A stretch of 64,000 bases of DNA, taken from the NCBI RefSeq assembly GCF_013302895.1, contig NZ_VJOK01000001.1:2325329-2389328 (forward strand), read 5' to 3'. Source of the DNA: Streptomyces albus subsp. chlorinus. GTDB lineage: Bacteria > Actinomycetota > Actinomycetes > Streptomycetales > Streptomycetaceae. Both the position numbers and the translations under genes were made by a program. Positions 8,919-18,556 of the stretch are shown piece after piece. The notes below the pieces were generated by a model. It saw only the letters and a program-made list of their open reading frames with translations, ran no database searches and was not told the origin of the DNA. The first letter of the stretch is position 1. Every line of letters starts with the position of its first letter.

Positions 8919-9200
8919 ATGAGCACGGCCGACACAGCGCGCACCCTCCCCAAGGGCCGCACCCGGCGGGGAGACGCGAACGACATGGCCGTGGCCTCGT
9001 TCGTGATGGGCCTGGTCGGGCTGCTGGTCTTCAACATCGTGCTGGGCCCGTGCGCCGTCGTCCTGGGCGCCCTGGCCCTCTCCCGCGACACCACCCGCCG
9101 CGGGCGCGCCCTGCTGGGCGCGGCCCTCGGCGTCGCCGACCTGATCGTGCTGGCCGTCCTGGTGACCGCGAACGGCACGGTCTCCTGGAGCTTCGCCTAG
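8919..9200 (+). CDS. DUF4190-type small membrane protein
   Basis: This 93-aa protein has a hydrophilic N-terminus of about 25 residues and then two hydrophobic helices, with the pattern ASFVMGLVGLLVFNIVLGP and LGAALGVADLIVLAVLV seen in DUF4190 proteins. It follows the 53-aa gene by one base. Function is unknown; control by the TetR at 7972-8619 is inferred from the divergent arrangement. Confidence 0.7.
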   Translation: MSTADTARTLPKGRTRRGDANDMAVASFVMGLVGLLVFNIVLGPCAVVLGALALSRDTTRRGRALLGAALGVADLIVLAVLVTANGTVSWSFA

Positions 9201-9244
9201 CAGCACCGCGGAGCTCCCTGGCAGCAGCGCGGGGCCGGCCGCCC

Positions 9245-10111
9245 CTACGAGTCCTGCGAGTCCTGCGCGGCGCCCTTCTCCTGGCCCTGCGCGGCGCCCT
9301 TCTCCGGCCCGTCGGGCCGGGCGCCGCCGAAGCGGCGGTCGCGCTTGGCGTACTCCAGGCAGGCCGCCCACAAGTCGCGCCGGTCGAAGTCCGGCCACAG
9401 CACGTCCTGGTACACCATCTCCGCGTAGGCGCTCTGCCAGATCAGATAGTTGGACGTGCGCTGCTCGCCCGACGGACGCAGGAAGAGGTCCACATCCGGC
9501 ATGTCCGGGTAGTACAGGTACTTCGCGAAGGTCTTCTCGTTGACCTTCGCCGGGTCCAGCCGTCCCGCCGCGACGTCCTCGGCGATACCGCGCGCCGCGT
9601 CCGCGATCTCCGCGCGCCCCCCGTAGTTGACGCAGAAGTACAGCGTCATCGCGTCGTTGCCCCTGGTCTGCTCCTGGGCGACCTGGAGTTCCTGGACGAC
9701 CGACTTCCACAGCTTCGGCATCCGGCCCACCCAGCGGATACGGATGCCCAGCTCGTCCATCTCGTCACGGCGGCGGCGGATCACATCGCGGTTGAAGTTC
9801 ATCAGGAAGCGGACCTCTTCGGGCGAGCGCTTCCAGTTCTCCGTGGAGAAGGCGTAGAGCGACAGGTTCTTCACGCCCATCTCCAGGCAGCCCTTGAGGA
9901 CGTCCATGACGACGCCCTCACCGACCTTGTGCCCCTCCGTGCGCGGCAGCCCCCGCTGCTTGGCCCACCGGCCGTTGCCGTCCATGACGACCGCCACATG
10001 GTTCGGCACCAGCTCGCCCGGGATCTTGGGCGGCCGGGCCCCCGAGGGGTGCGGCTCGGGCGTCGCGTACTCGCGCTGCTGCGACCAGGACAGCATCCCG
10101 CGGCGTGCCAT
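9245..10111 (-). CDS. uppS: Isoprenyl (undecaprenyl) diphosphate synthase
   Basis: This 288-aa cis-prenyltransferase makes the C55 carrier lipid (or a related polyprenol) for cell-wall synthesis by condensing isopentenyl diphosphates. The catalytic Asp is in VVMDGNGRW (D44), and the C-terminal signature [16 protein letters not shown] is present. ATG 10111 has GGAG upstream; ATG 10135 would add eight residues. The C-terminus ends in a short duplicated tail ([12 protein letters not shown]). It lies 62 bp downstream of recO on the same strand. Confidence 0.95.
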   Translation of the reverse strand: MARRGMLSWSQQREYATPEPHPSGARPPKIPGELVPNHVAVVMDGNGRWAKQRGLPRTEGHKVGEGVVMDVLKGCLEMGVKNLSLYAFSTENWKRSPEEVRFLMNFNRDVIRRRRDEMDELGIRIRWVGRMPKLWKSVVQELQVAQEQTRGNDAMTLYFCVNYGGRAEIADAARGIAEDVAAGRLDPAKVNEKTFAKYLYYPDMPDVDLFLRPSGEQRTSNYLIWQSAYAEMVYQDVLWPDFDRRDLWAACLEYAKRDRRFGGARPDGPEKGAAQGQEKGAAQDSQDS

Positions 10112-10173
10112 TCGGTACTCAACTCCAGCGGACATGTGAGAGGGAACAGGGGAGTGGACTGACCCCGCCGAGC

Positions 10174-10932
10174 CTAACCGCTCGATGCCTGCCGCACGTA
10201 CCGCAGGGAACGCAGCCCCCGCTCCAGATGCCAGTGCAGATACGCGGAGACCAGGCCGGAGCCCTCCCGGCAGTGCCGGGGCTCGGCGGCGTCCGCCGTC
10301 TCCCAGTCCCCGGCCAGCAGGGCCCCCAGCAGCCGCAGCGCCTCCGGCGAGGGCACCACACTGCCCGGCACCCGGCAGTCGCCGCACACCACGCCGCCCG
10401 AGGCCACGGAGAAGAACCGGTTCGGGCCCGGCAGCCCGCACTTGGCGCAGTCCGCGAAACTGGGGGCGTAACCGCCCATCGCCAAGGAGCGCAGCAGGAA
10501 GGCGTCCAGCACCAGGTTCGCGCTGTGCTCGCCCGAGGCGAGGGTACGCAGACCGCCGACCAGCAGCAGGTACTGCTGCACGTTCGGCTCGCCCTCGTGG
10601 TCGGTGAACCGCTCGGCCGTCTCCAGCATGGCCGTCCCGGCGGTGTAGCGGTCGTAGTCCCCCACGATGCCCCGGCCGTACGGGGCGATCGTCTCCGTCT
10701 GCGTGCAGAGCGGGAGCCCCCGCCCCACCAGCTCGCTGCCCCGCGCGAAGAACTGCACGTCCACATGGCTGAAGGGCTCCAGCCGCGCCCCGAACTTCGA
10801 CTTGGTCCGCCGCACCCCCCGGGCCACCGCCCGCACCCTCCCGTGCCCACGCGTGAGCAACGTGATGATGCGGTCGGCCTCTCCCAGCTTCTGGGTACGC
10901 AGCACGATGCCGTCATCGCGGAACAAGCTCAC
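10174..10932 (-). CDS. recO: DNA repair protein RecO, second copy of start used
   Basis: This 252-aa recombination mediator of the RecFOR pathway loads RecA onto SSB-coated DNA. It has an N-terminal OB fold and a helical C-terminal domain with a zinc finger (CAKC and CGDC). GTG 10932 gives [20 protein letters not shown], the family N-terminus. GTG 10989 would add 19 residues read from the palindromic element and is not credible. The GTG overlaps the TGA of the upstream 43-aa ORF (GTGA), so translation is probably coupled to it. Confidence 0.93.
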   Translation of the reverse strand: MSLFRDDGIVLRTQKLGEADRIITLLTRGHGRVRAVARGVRRTKSKFGARLEPFSHVDVQFFARGSELVGRGLPLCTQTETIAPYGRGIVGDYDRYTAGTAMLETAERFTDHEGEPNVQQYLLLVGGLRTLASGEHSANLVLDAFLLRSLAMGGYAPSFADCAKCGLPGPNRFFSVASGGVVCGDCRVPGSVVPSPEALRLLGALLAGDWETADAAEPRHCREGSGLVSAYLHWHLERGLRSLRYVRQASSG

Positions 10933-11053
10933 GCGCCCACCGCCCCGCGCCCCGGCCGGGGGTACGGGGGTCGCCCCCCGGGAGAACACAGCATGATGCG
11001 GTCGGCCTCACCGAGCTTCTGGGTACGCAGCACGATGCCGTCGTCGCGGAACA
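10866..11053. repeat. Duplicated 5' end of recO
   Basis: The 60 bp at 10866-10925 recurs at 10994-11053 with three mismatches, and the similarity continues at the protein level to the start codons (10932 and 11060). Both copies encode the same first 22 residues, apart from GTG versus ATG. All base differences are synonymous. The palindromic element at 10951-10993 separates them. Confidence 0.95.
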
Positions 11054-11060
11054 GGGACAT
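10929..11060 (-). CDS. 43-aa ORF: duplicated RecO N-terminus plus palindrome-encoded tail
   Basis: ATG 11060 opens [20 protein letters not shown] and RI, identical to the RecO N-terminus, then enters the element and reads MLCSPGGRPPYPRPGRG before stopping at TGA 10929, which overlaps the GTG of recO. GAGAAT six bases before the ATG looks like the original leaderless recO promoter. It is probably the ancestral recO start, now an upstream ORF that feeds ribosomes to the intact gene. A stable peptide is not implied. Confidence 0.6.
   Translation of the reverse strand: MSLFRDDGIVLRTQKLGEADRIMLCSPGGRPPYPRPGRGAVGA
10951..10993. repeat. Dispersed GC palindromic element, copy B
   Basis: This 43-bp sequence, CCCGGCCGGGGGTACGGGGG through ACACAGCA, differs from copy A (1662-1703) by one extra C and two or three substitutions. 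It separates the two copies of the recO 5' end. Its ACACAGCA end abuts the upstream copy directly. Confidence 0.75.
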
Positions 11061-11139
11061 GGGGGCATTCTCCCGTACGCAACTGTCACGGCGCCCCGCG
11101 AGGGGCGGGCTGCCTCCCGCCGCGAGGGTGGTGGTCCGC

Positions 11140-11207
11140 TGCCGGGTGCGGGTGAGCTGTGGCCGCTCGCGCAGTCCCCGGGCCCCTTACGGGCGCGCCC
11201 CTTACGG
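11140..11207. repeat. Streptomyces-wide dispersed repeat, degenerate copy
   Basis: The stretch contains GGGTGCGGGTGAGCTGTGGC, then CTCGCGCAGTCCCCGGGCCC and TTACGGGCGCGCCCCTTACG. From memory it matches the very common interspersed sequence of Streptomyces intergenic regions (GTGGCTGGTCGCGCAGTTCC type). Here it lies upstream of recO, next to a gene remnant. Confidence 0.6.
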
Positions 11208-11212
11208 AAGGC

Positions 11213-11290
11213 TCACGTCCCCCCACCCGGGGTGACCAGGCCGGTCTCGTACGCCGTGATGACCGGTTGCGCGCGGAACCGCCGCGCGAA
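11213..11290 (-). pseudogene. Remnant of a LuxR-type response regulator C-terminus
   Basis: The last 25 codons of a minus-strand frame read FARRFRAQPVITAYETGLVT then PGGGT and a stop. This resembles the usual ending of NarL/LuxR-family response regulators (RDRVQAVVxAYETGLVxPG). The frame upstream is not regulator-like and runs into the MFS terminator hairpin, so only the 3' tail survives. It lies in a 290-bp gap with no intact gene. The call rests on this short match alone. Confidence 0.45.
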
Positions 11291-11322
11291 GCCGCCGTGC
11301 GGGGCCGCCCGCGGCAGGAGGG

Positions 11323-11352
11323 CCGGGGGCCGGTCAGTGGACCGGCCCCCGG
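11323..11352 (-). terminator. Terminator of the MFS/beta-glucosidase operon
   Basis: A perfect 13-bp stem (CCGGGGGCCGGTC with GACCGGCCCCCGG) and AGTG loop lies immediately downstream of the MFS stop codon. Confidence 0.8.
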
Positions 11353-12657
11353 TCAGCGGACCGTGCGGATGCGGAGGACCAGGACCGCGCCGAGGAGGCC
11401 GATGGCGGCCGAGGCGAGGTAGAGGGCGGGGTAGCCGCCGGCGCGGGTCACCAGGAGCGCGGCCAGGGCGGGGGCGGCCACCTGGGGAAGGGAGTTGGCG
11501 ATGTTGATGACGCCCAGGTCCTTGCCGCGGTCGCGGGCGGCGGGCAGCACATCGGCCATGAGGGCGAAGTCGACGGAGGTGAAGACGCCGAAGCCGATGC
11601 CGAGCAGCGCGGCGGCGGTCAGGGCTCCGGTCCACGTCTGCCAGAGGGCCATCAGCGCGGCGGCGGCGGCCATCACGGCGCCGGCTCCCAGGACGAAGGG
11701 CTTGCGCCGGCCCACCCGGTCGGACCAGACGCCGCCGGCCAGCACGGTCGCCAGCAGCAGTACGGCGTTCAGGGCGGTCAGCACGAGGACGCCGTCCTCG
11801 GGTTCGGCCAGCTCCAGGACGTCGCGCAGGTAGTACAGCAGGTAGAGCAGCACGAGGGAGTTGCCGAGGTTGACCAGGAAGCGGGTCAGCCAGGCCCAGC
11901 CGAAGTCGGGGTGGGCGCGGGGGCTGATCCAGAAGCCGCGCCAGGTGAACGCGGGCCGCAGGGTGCGCGGCAGGGCCGCGTCCTGCCGCAGCAGCAGGTA
12001 GGGCACCACGGCGAGCACCGTGAACAGGGCGCATGCCAGGTATCCGGCGGTGATGCCGCCGGCCGCCAGGGCCAGGCCGGTGCCCAGGACGACACCGAGG
12101 GTCTGGGAGACACCCAGCCAGCCGCCGACGGTGCCGCGCTGCGGGCCGGGCACCCGGTCGGGCACGGCCGCGACCAGCGCGGCGAAGGTGGCGTTCAGCG
12201 CGAGCTGCACCAGGCACCAGCCCAGCACCATCGCCGTGGTGCTGGGCGCGAGGGCGAGGACGGCCAGTCCGGCCGCGCCACCGACGGCACCGGCCGCGAT
12301 CCACGGTGTGCGGCGGCCCCAGCGGGAGGTGGTGCGGTCGGAGACGGCGCCGAAGAGCGGGTTGGCGACCAGCGAGACGGCCGCGCCGATGCCGGTGACC
12401 CAGGCCAGGACGGACTCCTTGCTCCGGCCGCCGGGGGCCAGTTCGGCGGCCTGCAGGGCCAGCAGCACCTGGAGCGGCCCGTACCAGCCCACCCACACCG
12501 AGGCGTTGGCCAGGGACAGGGCGGCCGTCCACCGGCCGGTGACGGGCACGGTGGGCTCGGCGTAGGGGGCCAGATCGAGATCGGGGCCGGTGCCGGGGAG
12601 GGGGCCGGTGGCCTGCCGGGGCGGCGTCGACTCCCCCTCGGGGACCGGCCCGGTCAC
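11353..12657 (-). CDS. MFS sugar (beta-glucoside) transporter
   Basis: This 434-aa, 12-helix major facilitator of the sugar:cation symporter-like type has loop motifs SDRTTSRWGRRTPWI after helix 2 and SDRVGRRKPFV in the second half. Its GTG start overlaps the stop of the beta-glucosidase gene (GTGA), so the pair is one coupled operon. Import of the glycoside hydrolysed by that enzyme is the natural inference. The N-terminal 35 residues are a hydrophilic Pro-rich tail. Exact substrate unknown. Confidence 0.85.
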   Translation of the reverse strand: MTGPVPEGESTPPRQATGPLPGTGPDLDLAPYAEPTVPVTGRWTAALSLANASVWVGWYGPLQVLLALQAAELAPGGRSKESVLAWVTGIGAAVSLVANPLFGAVSDRTTSRWGRRTPWIAAGAVGGAAGLAVLALAPSTTAMVLGWCLVQLALNATFAALVAAVPDRVPGPQRGTVGGWLGVSQTLGVVLGTGLALAAGGITAGYLACALFTVLAVVPYLLLRQDAALPRTLRPAFTWRGFWISPRAHPDFGWAWLTRFLVNLGNSLVLLYLLYYLRDVLELAEPEDGVLVLTALNAVLLLATVLAGGVWSDRVGRRKPFVLGAGAVMAAAAALMALWQTWTGALTAAALLGIGFGVFTSVDFALMADVLPAARDRGKDLGVINIANSLPQVAAPALAALLVTRAGGYPALYLASAAIGLLGAVLVLRIRTVR

Positions 12658-14027
12658 CCGCCGTCCCCGTCGCGCTGCGCGCGCAGCGCGTCCCGCAGCC
12701 AGCGGTAGGAGTCCTTCGGGGTGCGCTCCAGCGTCGCGTAGTCCACGTGCACGAGTCCGAAGCGCTGCGCGTGCCCCTCCGCCCACTCGAAGTTGTCCAG
12801 CAGCGACCAGACGAAGTAGCCGCGCACGTCCACGCCGTCGCCGAGGGTCGTGTGCAGCTCGCGCAGGTGGGCGTCGAGGAAGGCGATGCGGCGGGTGTCG
12901 TGCACGGGGTCCGGGTAGGCGCAGCCGTTCTCGGTGATCATGACGGGCGGCAGCCGGTCGCCGTATCTGTCGCGCAGCGTGCGCAGGGTCTCCGACAGGC
13001 CCTCGGGGACGACGGCCCAGCCGAAGCCGGTGCGCTCGCGGCCGGGTATCTCCCGGATGCCGAAGGGGAGTTCGGCGGGCAGCCCGATGCCCGCGAAGGC
13101 GTTCGCCTGTGCTCGCGGGTCGGGGGCGCCGACGAGAGTGGGCTGGTAGTAGTTGACGCCGTACCAGTCGAGCGAGCCGCCGATCACCTTCAGGTCGTCG
13201 GTGACGGGCCCGGGCAGCAGGGCGGCCAGCCCCTCGTCGGGGTAGCGGCCCAGCAGCAGCGGGTCGGCGAACAGCCGATTGGTGACGACGTCGTAGAAGC
13301 CCGCGGCGCCCGTGTCCTCCTCGCGGCCGGACAGCGGCCAGACGGGTCCGTGGGAGTTGGCGACGCCGATCGAGCGCGCGCCGCGCGCCCGCAGCGCCGC
13401 GGCGGCGAGCCCGTGGCCGAGCAGCTGGTGGTGGGCGGCGGGCAGCGCGTCGAACAGCAGCCGTCTGCCGGGCGCGTGTTCGCCGAGGCCGTAGCCGAGC
13501 AGGGTCAGCTCGGCGGGTTCGTTGAGGGTGATCCAGTGGGTGACGCGGTCACCGAGGCGGGCGGCGACCACCTCGGCGTAGTCGGCGAACCGCCGCGCGG
13601 TGTCCCGCTCCAGCCAGCCGCCGCGCTCCTCCAGCGGCAGCGGGGTGTCCCAGTGGAAGAGGGTGGGCACCGGCTCGATCCCGGCCTCGCGCAGCGCGTC
13701 CACGAGCCGGTCGTAGAAGTCGAGCCCGGCGGGGTTGACCTCGCCGCCGCCCGCGGGCCGGACCCGCGGCCAGGAGACGGAGAACCGGTAGGCGCCCACG
13801 CCCAGTTCGCGCAGCAGGGCCACGTCCTCGCGCCAGCGGTGGTAGTGGCCGGTGGCGACGGTCGCGTCCGTTCCGTCCCTGATCCGCCCGGGTGTGCGGG
13901 AGAAGGCGTCCCAGGACGAGGGGCCGCGCCCGTCCTCCTCCACGGCTCCCTCGATCTGGAAGGCGGAGGTGGACACCCCCCACAGGAAGCCGTCGGGGAA
14001 GGCGGGCAGCGGCTGGGGGCTCGTCAT
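12654..14027 (-). CDS. GH1 beta-glucosidase
   Basis: This 457-aa cytoplasmic retaining glycosidase of family 1 releases glucose from cellobiose and aryl- or alkyl-beta-glucosides. The acid/base Glu170 is in TLNEP and the nucleophile Glu366 in ITENG. The N-terminal PDGFLWGVSTSAFQIEGA motif and C-terminal DNFEWAEGHAQRFGLVHVDY are classic. There is no signal peptide, so it acts on imported sugar. ATG 14027 begins the family N-terminus. No obvious CebR box was recognised upstream. Confidence 0.95.
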   Translation of the reverse strand: MTSPQPLPAFPDGFLWGVSTSAFQIEGAVEEDGRGPSSWDAFSRTPGRIRDGTDATVATGHYHRWREDVALLRELGVGAYRFSVSWPRVRPAGGGEVNPAGLDFYDRLVDALREAGIEPVPTLFHWDTPLPLEERGGWLERDTARRFADYAEVVAARLGDRVTHWITLNEPAELTLLGYGLGEHAPGRRLLFDALPAAHHQLLGHGLAAAALRARGARSIGVANSHGPVWPLSGREEDTGAAGFYDVVTNRLFADPLLLGRYPDEGLAALLPGPVTDDLKVIGGSLDWYGVNYYQPTLVGAPDPRAQANAFAGIGLPAELPFGIREIPGRERTGFGWAVVPEGLSETLRTLRDRYGDRLPPVMITENGCAYPDPVHDTRRIAFLDAHLRELHTTLGDGVDVRGYFVWSLLDNFEWAEGHAQRFGLVHVDYATLERTPKDSYRWLRDALRAQRDGDGG

Positions 14028-14103
14028 GTCCGGAGCCCATCAGCGGCCCGCACCGGAGTCAATACCCGTGCGTAACAACGGCGTCGGCGCGCCTCCTCCG
14101 GCA

Positions 14104-14145
14104 CGGACGGCACGCTTCCCCACCGGTGGGGAAGCGTGCCGTCCG
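14104..14145. terminator. 42-bp perfect palindrome, likely terminator of the TerB-like gene
   Basis: CGGACGGCACGCTTCCCCACC is followed directly by its reverse complement with no spacer. It begins 16 bp beyond the stop of the 14161-14829 gene and about 75 bp upstream of the beta-glucosidase start. As RNA it makes a very strong hairpin. As DNA it could also be a protein-binding palindrome. Confidence 0.7.
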
Positions 14146-14160
14146 GCCGCGCCGCGCCGG

Positions 14161-14829
14161 TCAGGAAGGGGTACGGGCCTGGGCCAGGAGGCGGTCCACG
14201 TCGTCCGCGCCGATCTCCAGCGCGCGCCCGACGGTGGCCAGCACCTCGCGCTCGGCGGCGCAGTACACCCCGTCGGCGAGCGCGATCCGCGCCCCCTGGA
14301 GCAGCAGGCTCTCGCGGCCGGGCACGGCAAGGTGCGGGGCGAGGGGGGCGAGCACCTCGTGCAGTTCGATCTCCATGGAGACGTGGGTGCGGCCGTGCTG
14401 CCTGCTCTCGGCGGTGACCGCGGCCAGCAGCGCGGTCAGTTCCTCCTCGGTGCAGCCGGGGAAGCCGGCGGCCCGCACCGTCTCGGCGGCGGTCTCGCGT
14501 GCGGCCCGCGCGTCGGCGCCGCCGGCCGCCAGCACGGCGAGCGCCACGCTGTGCACCGCCTCGCGCAGCATCGCGGCGAGCCGTCCGGTGGTGGGGTGGT
14601 CGAGCGTGTCGGCGGTGAAGTGCCCGCGGCAGGCGACGCATTCGACGACGGGGCCGGCGGTGCCGCGCGGGACCAGCGGGACGCCCAGGACCACGAAGCG
14701 CCGCCGCCCCGTACGCCTGCGGTAGCGGCGGTCCCCGCCGCAGCCGGGGCAGAAGAAGTCGCCGTCGTCGAGGGTGCGCCAGCTCGTGCGGACCCCTGCG
14801 AGACGTACACGGAAGGGTCGTTGGCGCAT
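14161..14829 (-). CDS. TerB-like (tellurite-resistance fold) protein with N-terminal zinc ribbon
   Basis: This 222-aa protein has an N-terminal zinc ribbon (CPGCGG, then CVACRG) in its first 70 residues. A helical region follows, with two half-repeats of the TerB type (EELTALLAAVTAES and ADGVYCAAEREVLATVGRAL). TerB-fold proteins bind metal near membranes and occur in stress operons, but the function of this actinobacterial form is not established. It stands alone, with an AT-rich promoter patch (TTAATAT) upstream and a strong palindrome downstream. Confidence 0.75.
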   Translation of the reverse strand: MRQRPFRVRLAGVRTSWRTLDDGDFFCPGCGGDRRYRRRTGRRRFVVLGVPLVPRGTAGPVVECVACRGHFTADTLDHPTTGRLAAMLREAVHSVALAVLAAGGADARAARETAAETVRAAGFPGCTEEELTALLAAVTAESRQHGRTHVSMEIELHEVLAPLAPHLAVPGRESLLLQGARIALADGVYCAAEREVLATVGRALEIGADDVDRLLAQARTPS

Positions 14830-14906
14830 GACCTCGCACCTCCATCACGATTCGGCAACGTCGCCGGGTGGACGTGATATTAACCACAGCGGCGTGCGGG
14901 AGACAG

Positions 14907-14935
14907 CCCCCGGAGCCGTTTTCGGCCTCCGGGGG
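14907..14935 (-). terminator. leuA terminator hairpin
   Basis: CCCCCGGAG...CTCCGGGGG with a CCG/CGG extension, one bulged C and a TTTT loop lies 47 bp past the leuA stop. Confidence 0.7.
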
Positions 14936-14982
14936 CCGGGGACATCTCCGGCACACCGCGCGGCGGGGTGCCCGCCGACGCG

Positions 14983-16839
<1,857 letters not shown>

Positions 16840-16887
16840 CTACAGACCCTCGCCGCGGCAGCTAAGAAGAAGCAGCCCGAAACGCAT
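16840..16887 (-). CDS. leuA leader peptide
   Basis: This 15-aa ORF reads MRFGLLLLSCRGEGL, with four consecutive leucine codons plus a terminal one. A TATGCT -10 box (16897-16902) ends nine bases before the ATG, so the transcript is nearly leaderless. Such leader peptides sense charged tRNA-Leu. Leader regions upstream of leuA are known in Streptomyces, although how they regulate has been debated. Confidence 0.75.
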   Translation of the reverse strand: MRFGLLLLSCRGEGL

Positions 16888-17078
16888 GATGCCCGCAGCA
16901 TAACGGAGGGCTGCCGGGCCGGGAGTGGCGTATCACCATGCGGGATGCGGCGGGCAGGTGCCGTCAGACGGTCAAACCCGGCGAAAGGGGAGTTTTCCCT
17001 GCCGCGTTCACCACCGTTTTGCGGGAATCCTCGCAGCGACCGGTGACAGGTCGGTGACTCAGTGCCACATTGCTCAGT

Positions 17079-18176
17079 ATGAACGCACATCCCAGGCACT
17101 CATCGCAGACCCACCCCGTCTTCTGCACCATCGTGCCCCCTCACCTCCTCGACCAGGTATCGAGGCACGGTGACGACATCCTCTCCCGGCCCGCCCGGCG
17201 CACTCTGGAGCGGGACGCGACCCAGCGCACCCGCCGCCGCATCACTACGGTGCGTTATGGCGTCCTCGCGGCGGCGCCCGCGGTACCCGACATCGACCCC
17301 GCCGAGCGGAAGCCGCGGCGCACCATCTACGACGCCGGGAACAAGGAGGACCTCCCCGGCAAGAAGGTCCGCGAGGAGAGCGGCGAGCCCTCCCAGGACG
17401 CCTCGGTCAACCGCGCCTACGCCGGTCTGGGCGCCACGTTCGAGCTGTACCTGGACGTCTACGACCGCTACTCCATCGACGGCGCCGGACTCCCGCTGGA
17501 CGCGACCGTGCACTACGGCGACGACTACGGCAACGCCTTCTGGGACGGCGAGCGCATGGTCTTCGGCGACGGCGACGGGGAAATCTTCCGGGACTTCACG
17601 CTTCCCGTGGAGGTCATCGGCCACGAGCTGACCCACGGGGTGACGCAGTACACCGCCAACCTGGAGTACTTCGGCCAGTCCGGCGCGCTCAACGAGTCGG
17701 TCTCCGACGTCTTCGGCTCCCTGATCAAGCAGCACAGCCTGGGGCAGAGCGCCGAGGAGGCCGACTGGCTGATCGGCGCCGGGCTGTTCACCGACCGGGT
17801 GGAGGGCGAGGCCCTGCGCTCCATGAAGGCCCCCGGCACCGCCTACGACGACGACGTGCTCGGGAAGGACCCGCAGCCGGCGACCATGGACGCGTACGTC
17901 CAGACGGGCACCGACAACGGCGGCGTCCACATCAACTCCGGCATCCCCAACCACGCCTTCTACAAGCTGGCCGTGGACCTGGGCGGCAACGCCTGGGAGC
18001 GCGCGGGCCAGATCTGGTACGACACCCTCACCGGGGGCGGCCTGACGCCCGAAGCCGACTTCGCCGGCTTCGCCGCGGCGACCGTCGAGGCCGCCAAGTC
18101 CCGCTACGGCGACGGCAGCACCGAGCACGAGGCGGTACGCAAGTGCTGGTCCGAGGTGGGCGTGACGTCCGGGTGA
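17079..18176 (+). CDS. Protealysin-like M4 metallopeptidase
   Basis: This 365-aa zinc endopeptidase of the thermolysin family has HELTH at 182-186, the third ligand Glu206 in GALNESVSD and the catalytic histidine in GGVHINSGIPNHAFY. Unlike thermolysin it lacks a signal peptide and long propeptide. The short N-terminus HPVFCTIVPPHLLDQV is the protealysin-type precursor, with the PPxxL motif. It is therefore probably made in the cytoplasm and autoprocessed. The next gene encodes an emfourin-type inhibitor. ATG 17079 is preferred over TTG 17070. Confidence 0.92.
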   Translation: MNAHPRHSSQTHPVFCTIVPPHLLDQVSRHGDDILSRPARRTLERDATQRTRRRITTVRYGVLAAAPAVPDIDPAERKPRRTIYDAGNKEDLPGKKVREESGEPSQDASVNRAYAGLGATFELYLDVYDRYSIDGAGLPLDATVHYGDDYGNAFWDGERMVFGDGDGEIFRDFTLPVEVIGHELTHGVTQYTANLEYFGQSGALNESVSDVFGSLIKQHSLGQSAEEADWLIGAGLFTDRVEGEALRSMKAPGTAYDDDVLGKDPQPATMDAYVQTGTDNGGVHINSGIPNHAFYKLAVDLGGNAWERAGQIWYDTLTGGGLTPEADFAGFAAATVEAAKSRYGDGSTEHEAVRKCWSEVGVTSG

Positions 18177-18253
18177 CGCGCGGCTGACCCCCGTCCCCCG
18201 AAGCCACCCGAGCGGTACTTAACGTACGGCCGGAGAGCCGGGAAGATGGAGGT

Positions 18254-18529
18254 ATGCGTATCACCGTCATCCGCACGGGTGGCTTCGGCGGACTGACCCG
18301 CCGGGCCACCCTGGAGACCGCCGGGCGGCCCGACGCCGGGCACCTCGCGCAGCTCGCCGACCGCGCGCTGCGCGAGGGGCTGAGCGAGGCGCCGATGGGC
18401 GTGCCCGACGGGTTCCACTACGAGCTGCGTGTCCAGGACGGCCCCACGCGGACCGCCCACTTCGCCGACCCCAAGCTGACCGAGGCCCAGTCGGAGGTGG
18501 TCAGAAAGGTCCTCAAGGAAGGCGCGTGA
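18254..18529 (+). CDS. Emfourin-type protealysin inhibitor
   Basis: This 91-aa protein begins MRITVIRTGGFGGLTRRATL; the beta-strand plus GGFxG motif is the signature of emfourin (M4in), a proteinaceous inhibitor of protealysin-like peptidases. It follows the M4 peptidase on the same strand after 77 bp with its own GGAGGT ribosome site. The pair resembles the protealysin-emfourin modules described in enterobacteria and actinobacteria. Inhibition is inferred from family and context. Confidence 0.8.
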   Translation: MRITVIRTGGFGGLTRRATLETAGRPDAGHLAQLADRALREGLSEAPMGVPDGFHYELRVQDGPTRTAHFADPKLTEAQSEVVRKVLKEGA

Positions 18530-18556
18530 GCCCGCGGCCGTTGAGCCGGCGGGGTC

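Noticed and set aside
10174-10989. recO starting at GTG 10989 (271 aa)
   Set aside because: The extra 19 residues are read from the palindromic element and lack family similarity; GTG 10932 restores the normal RecO N-terminus.
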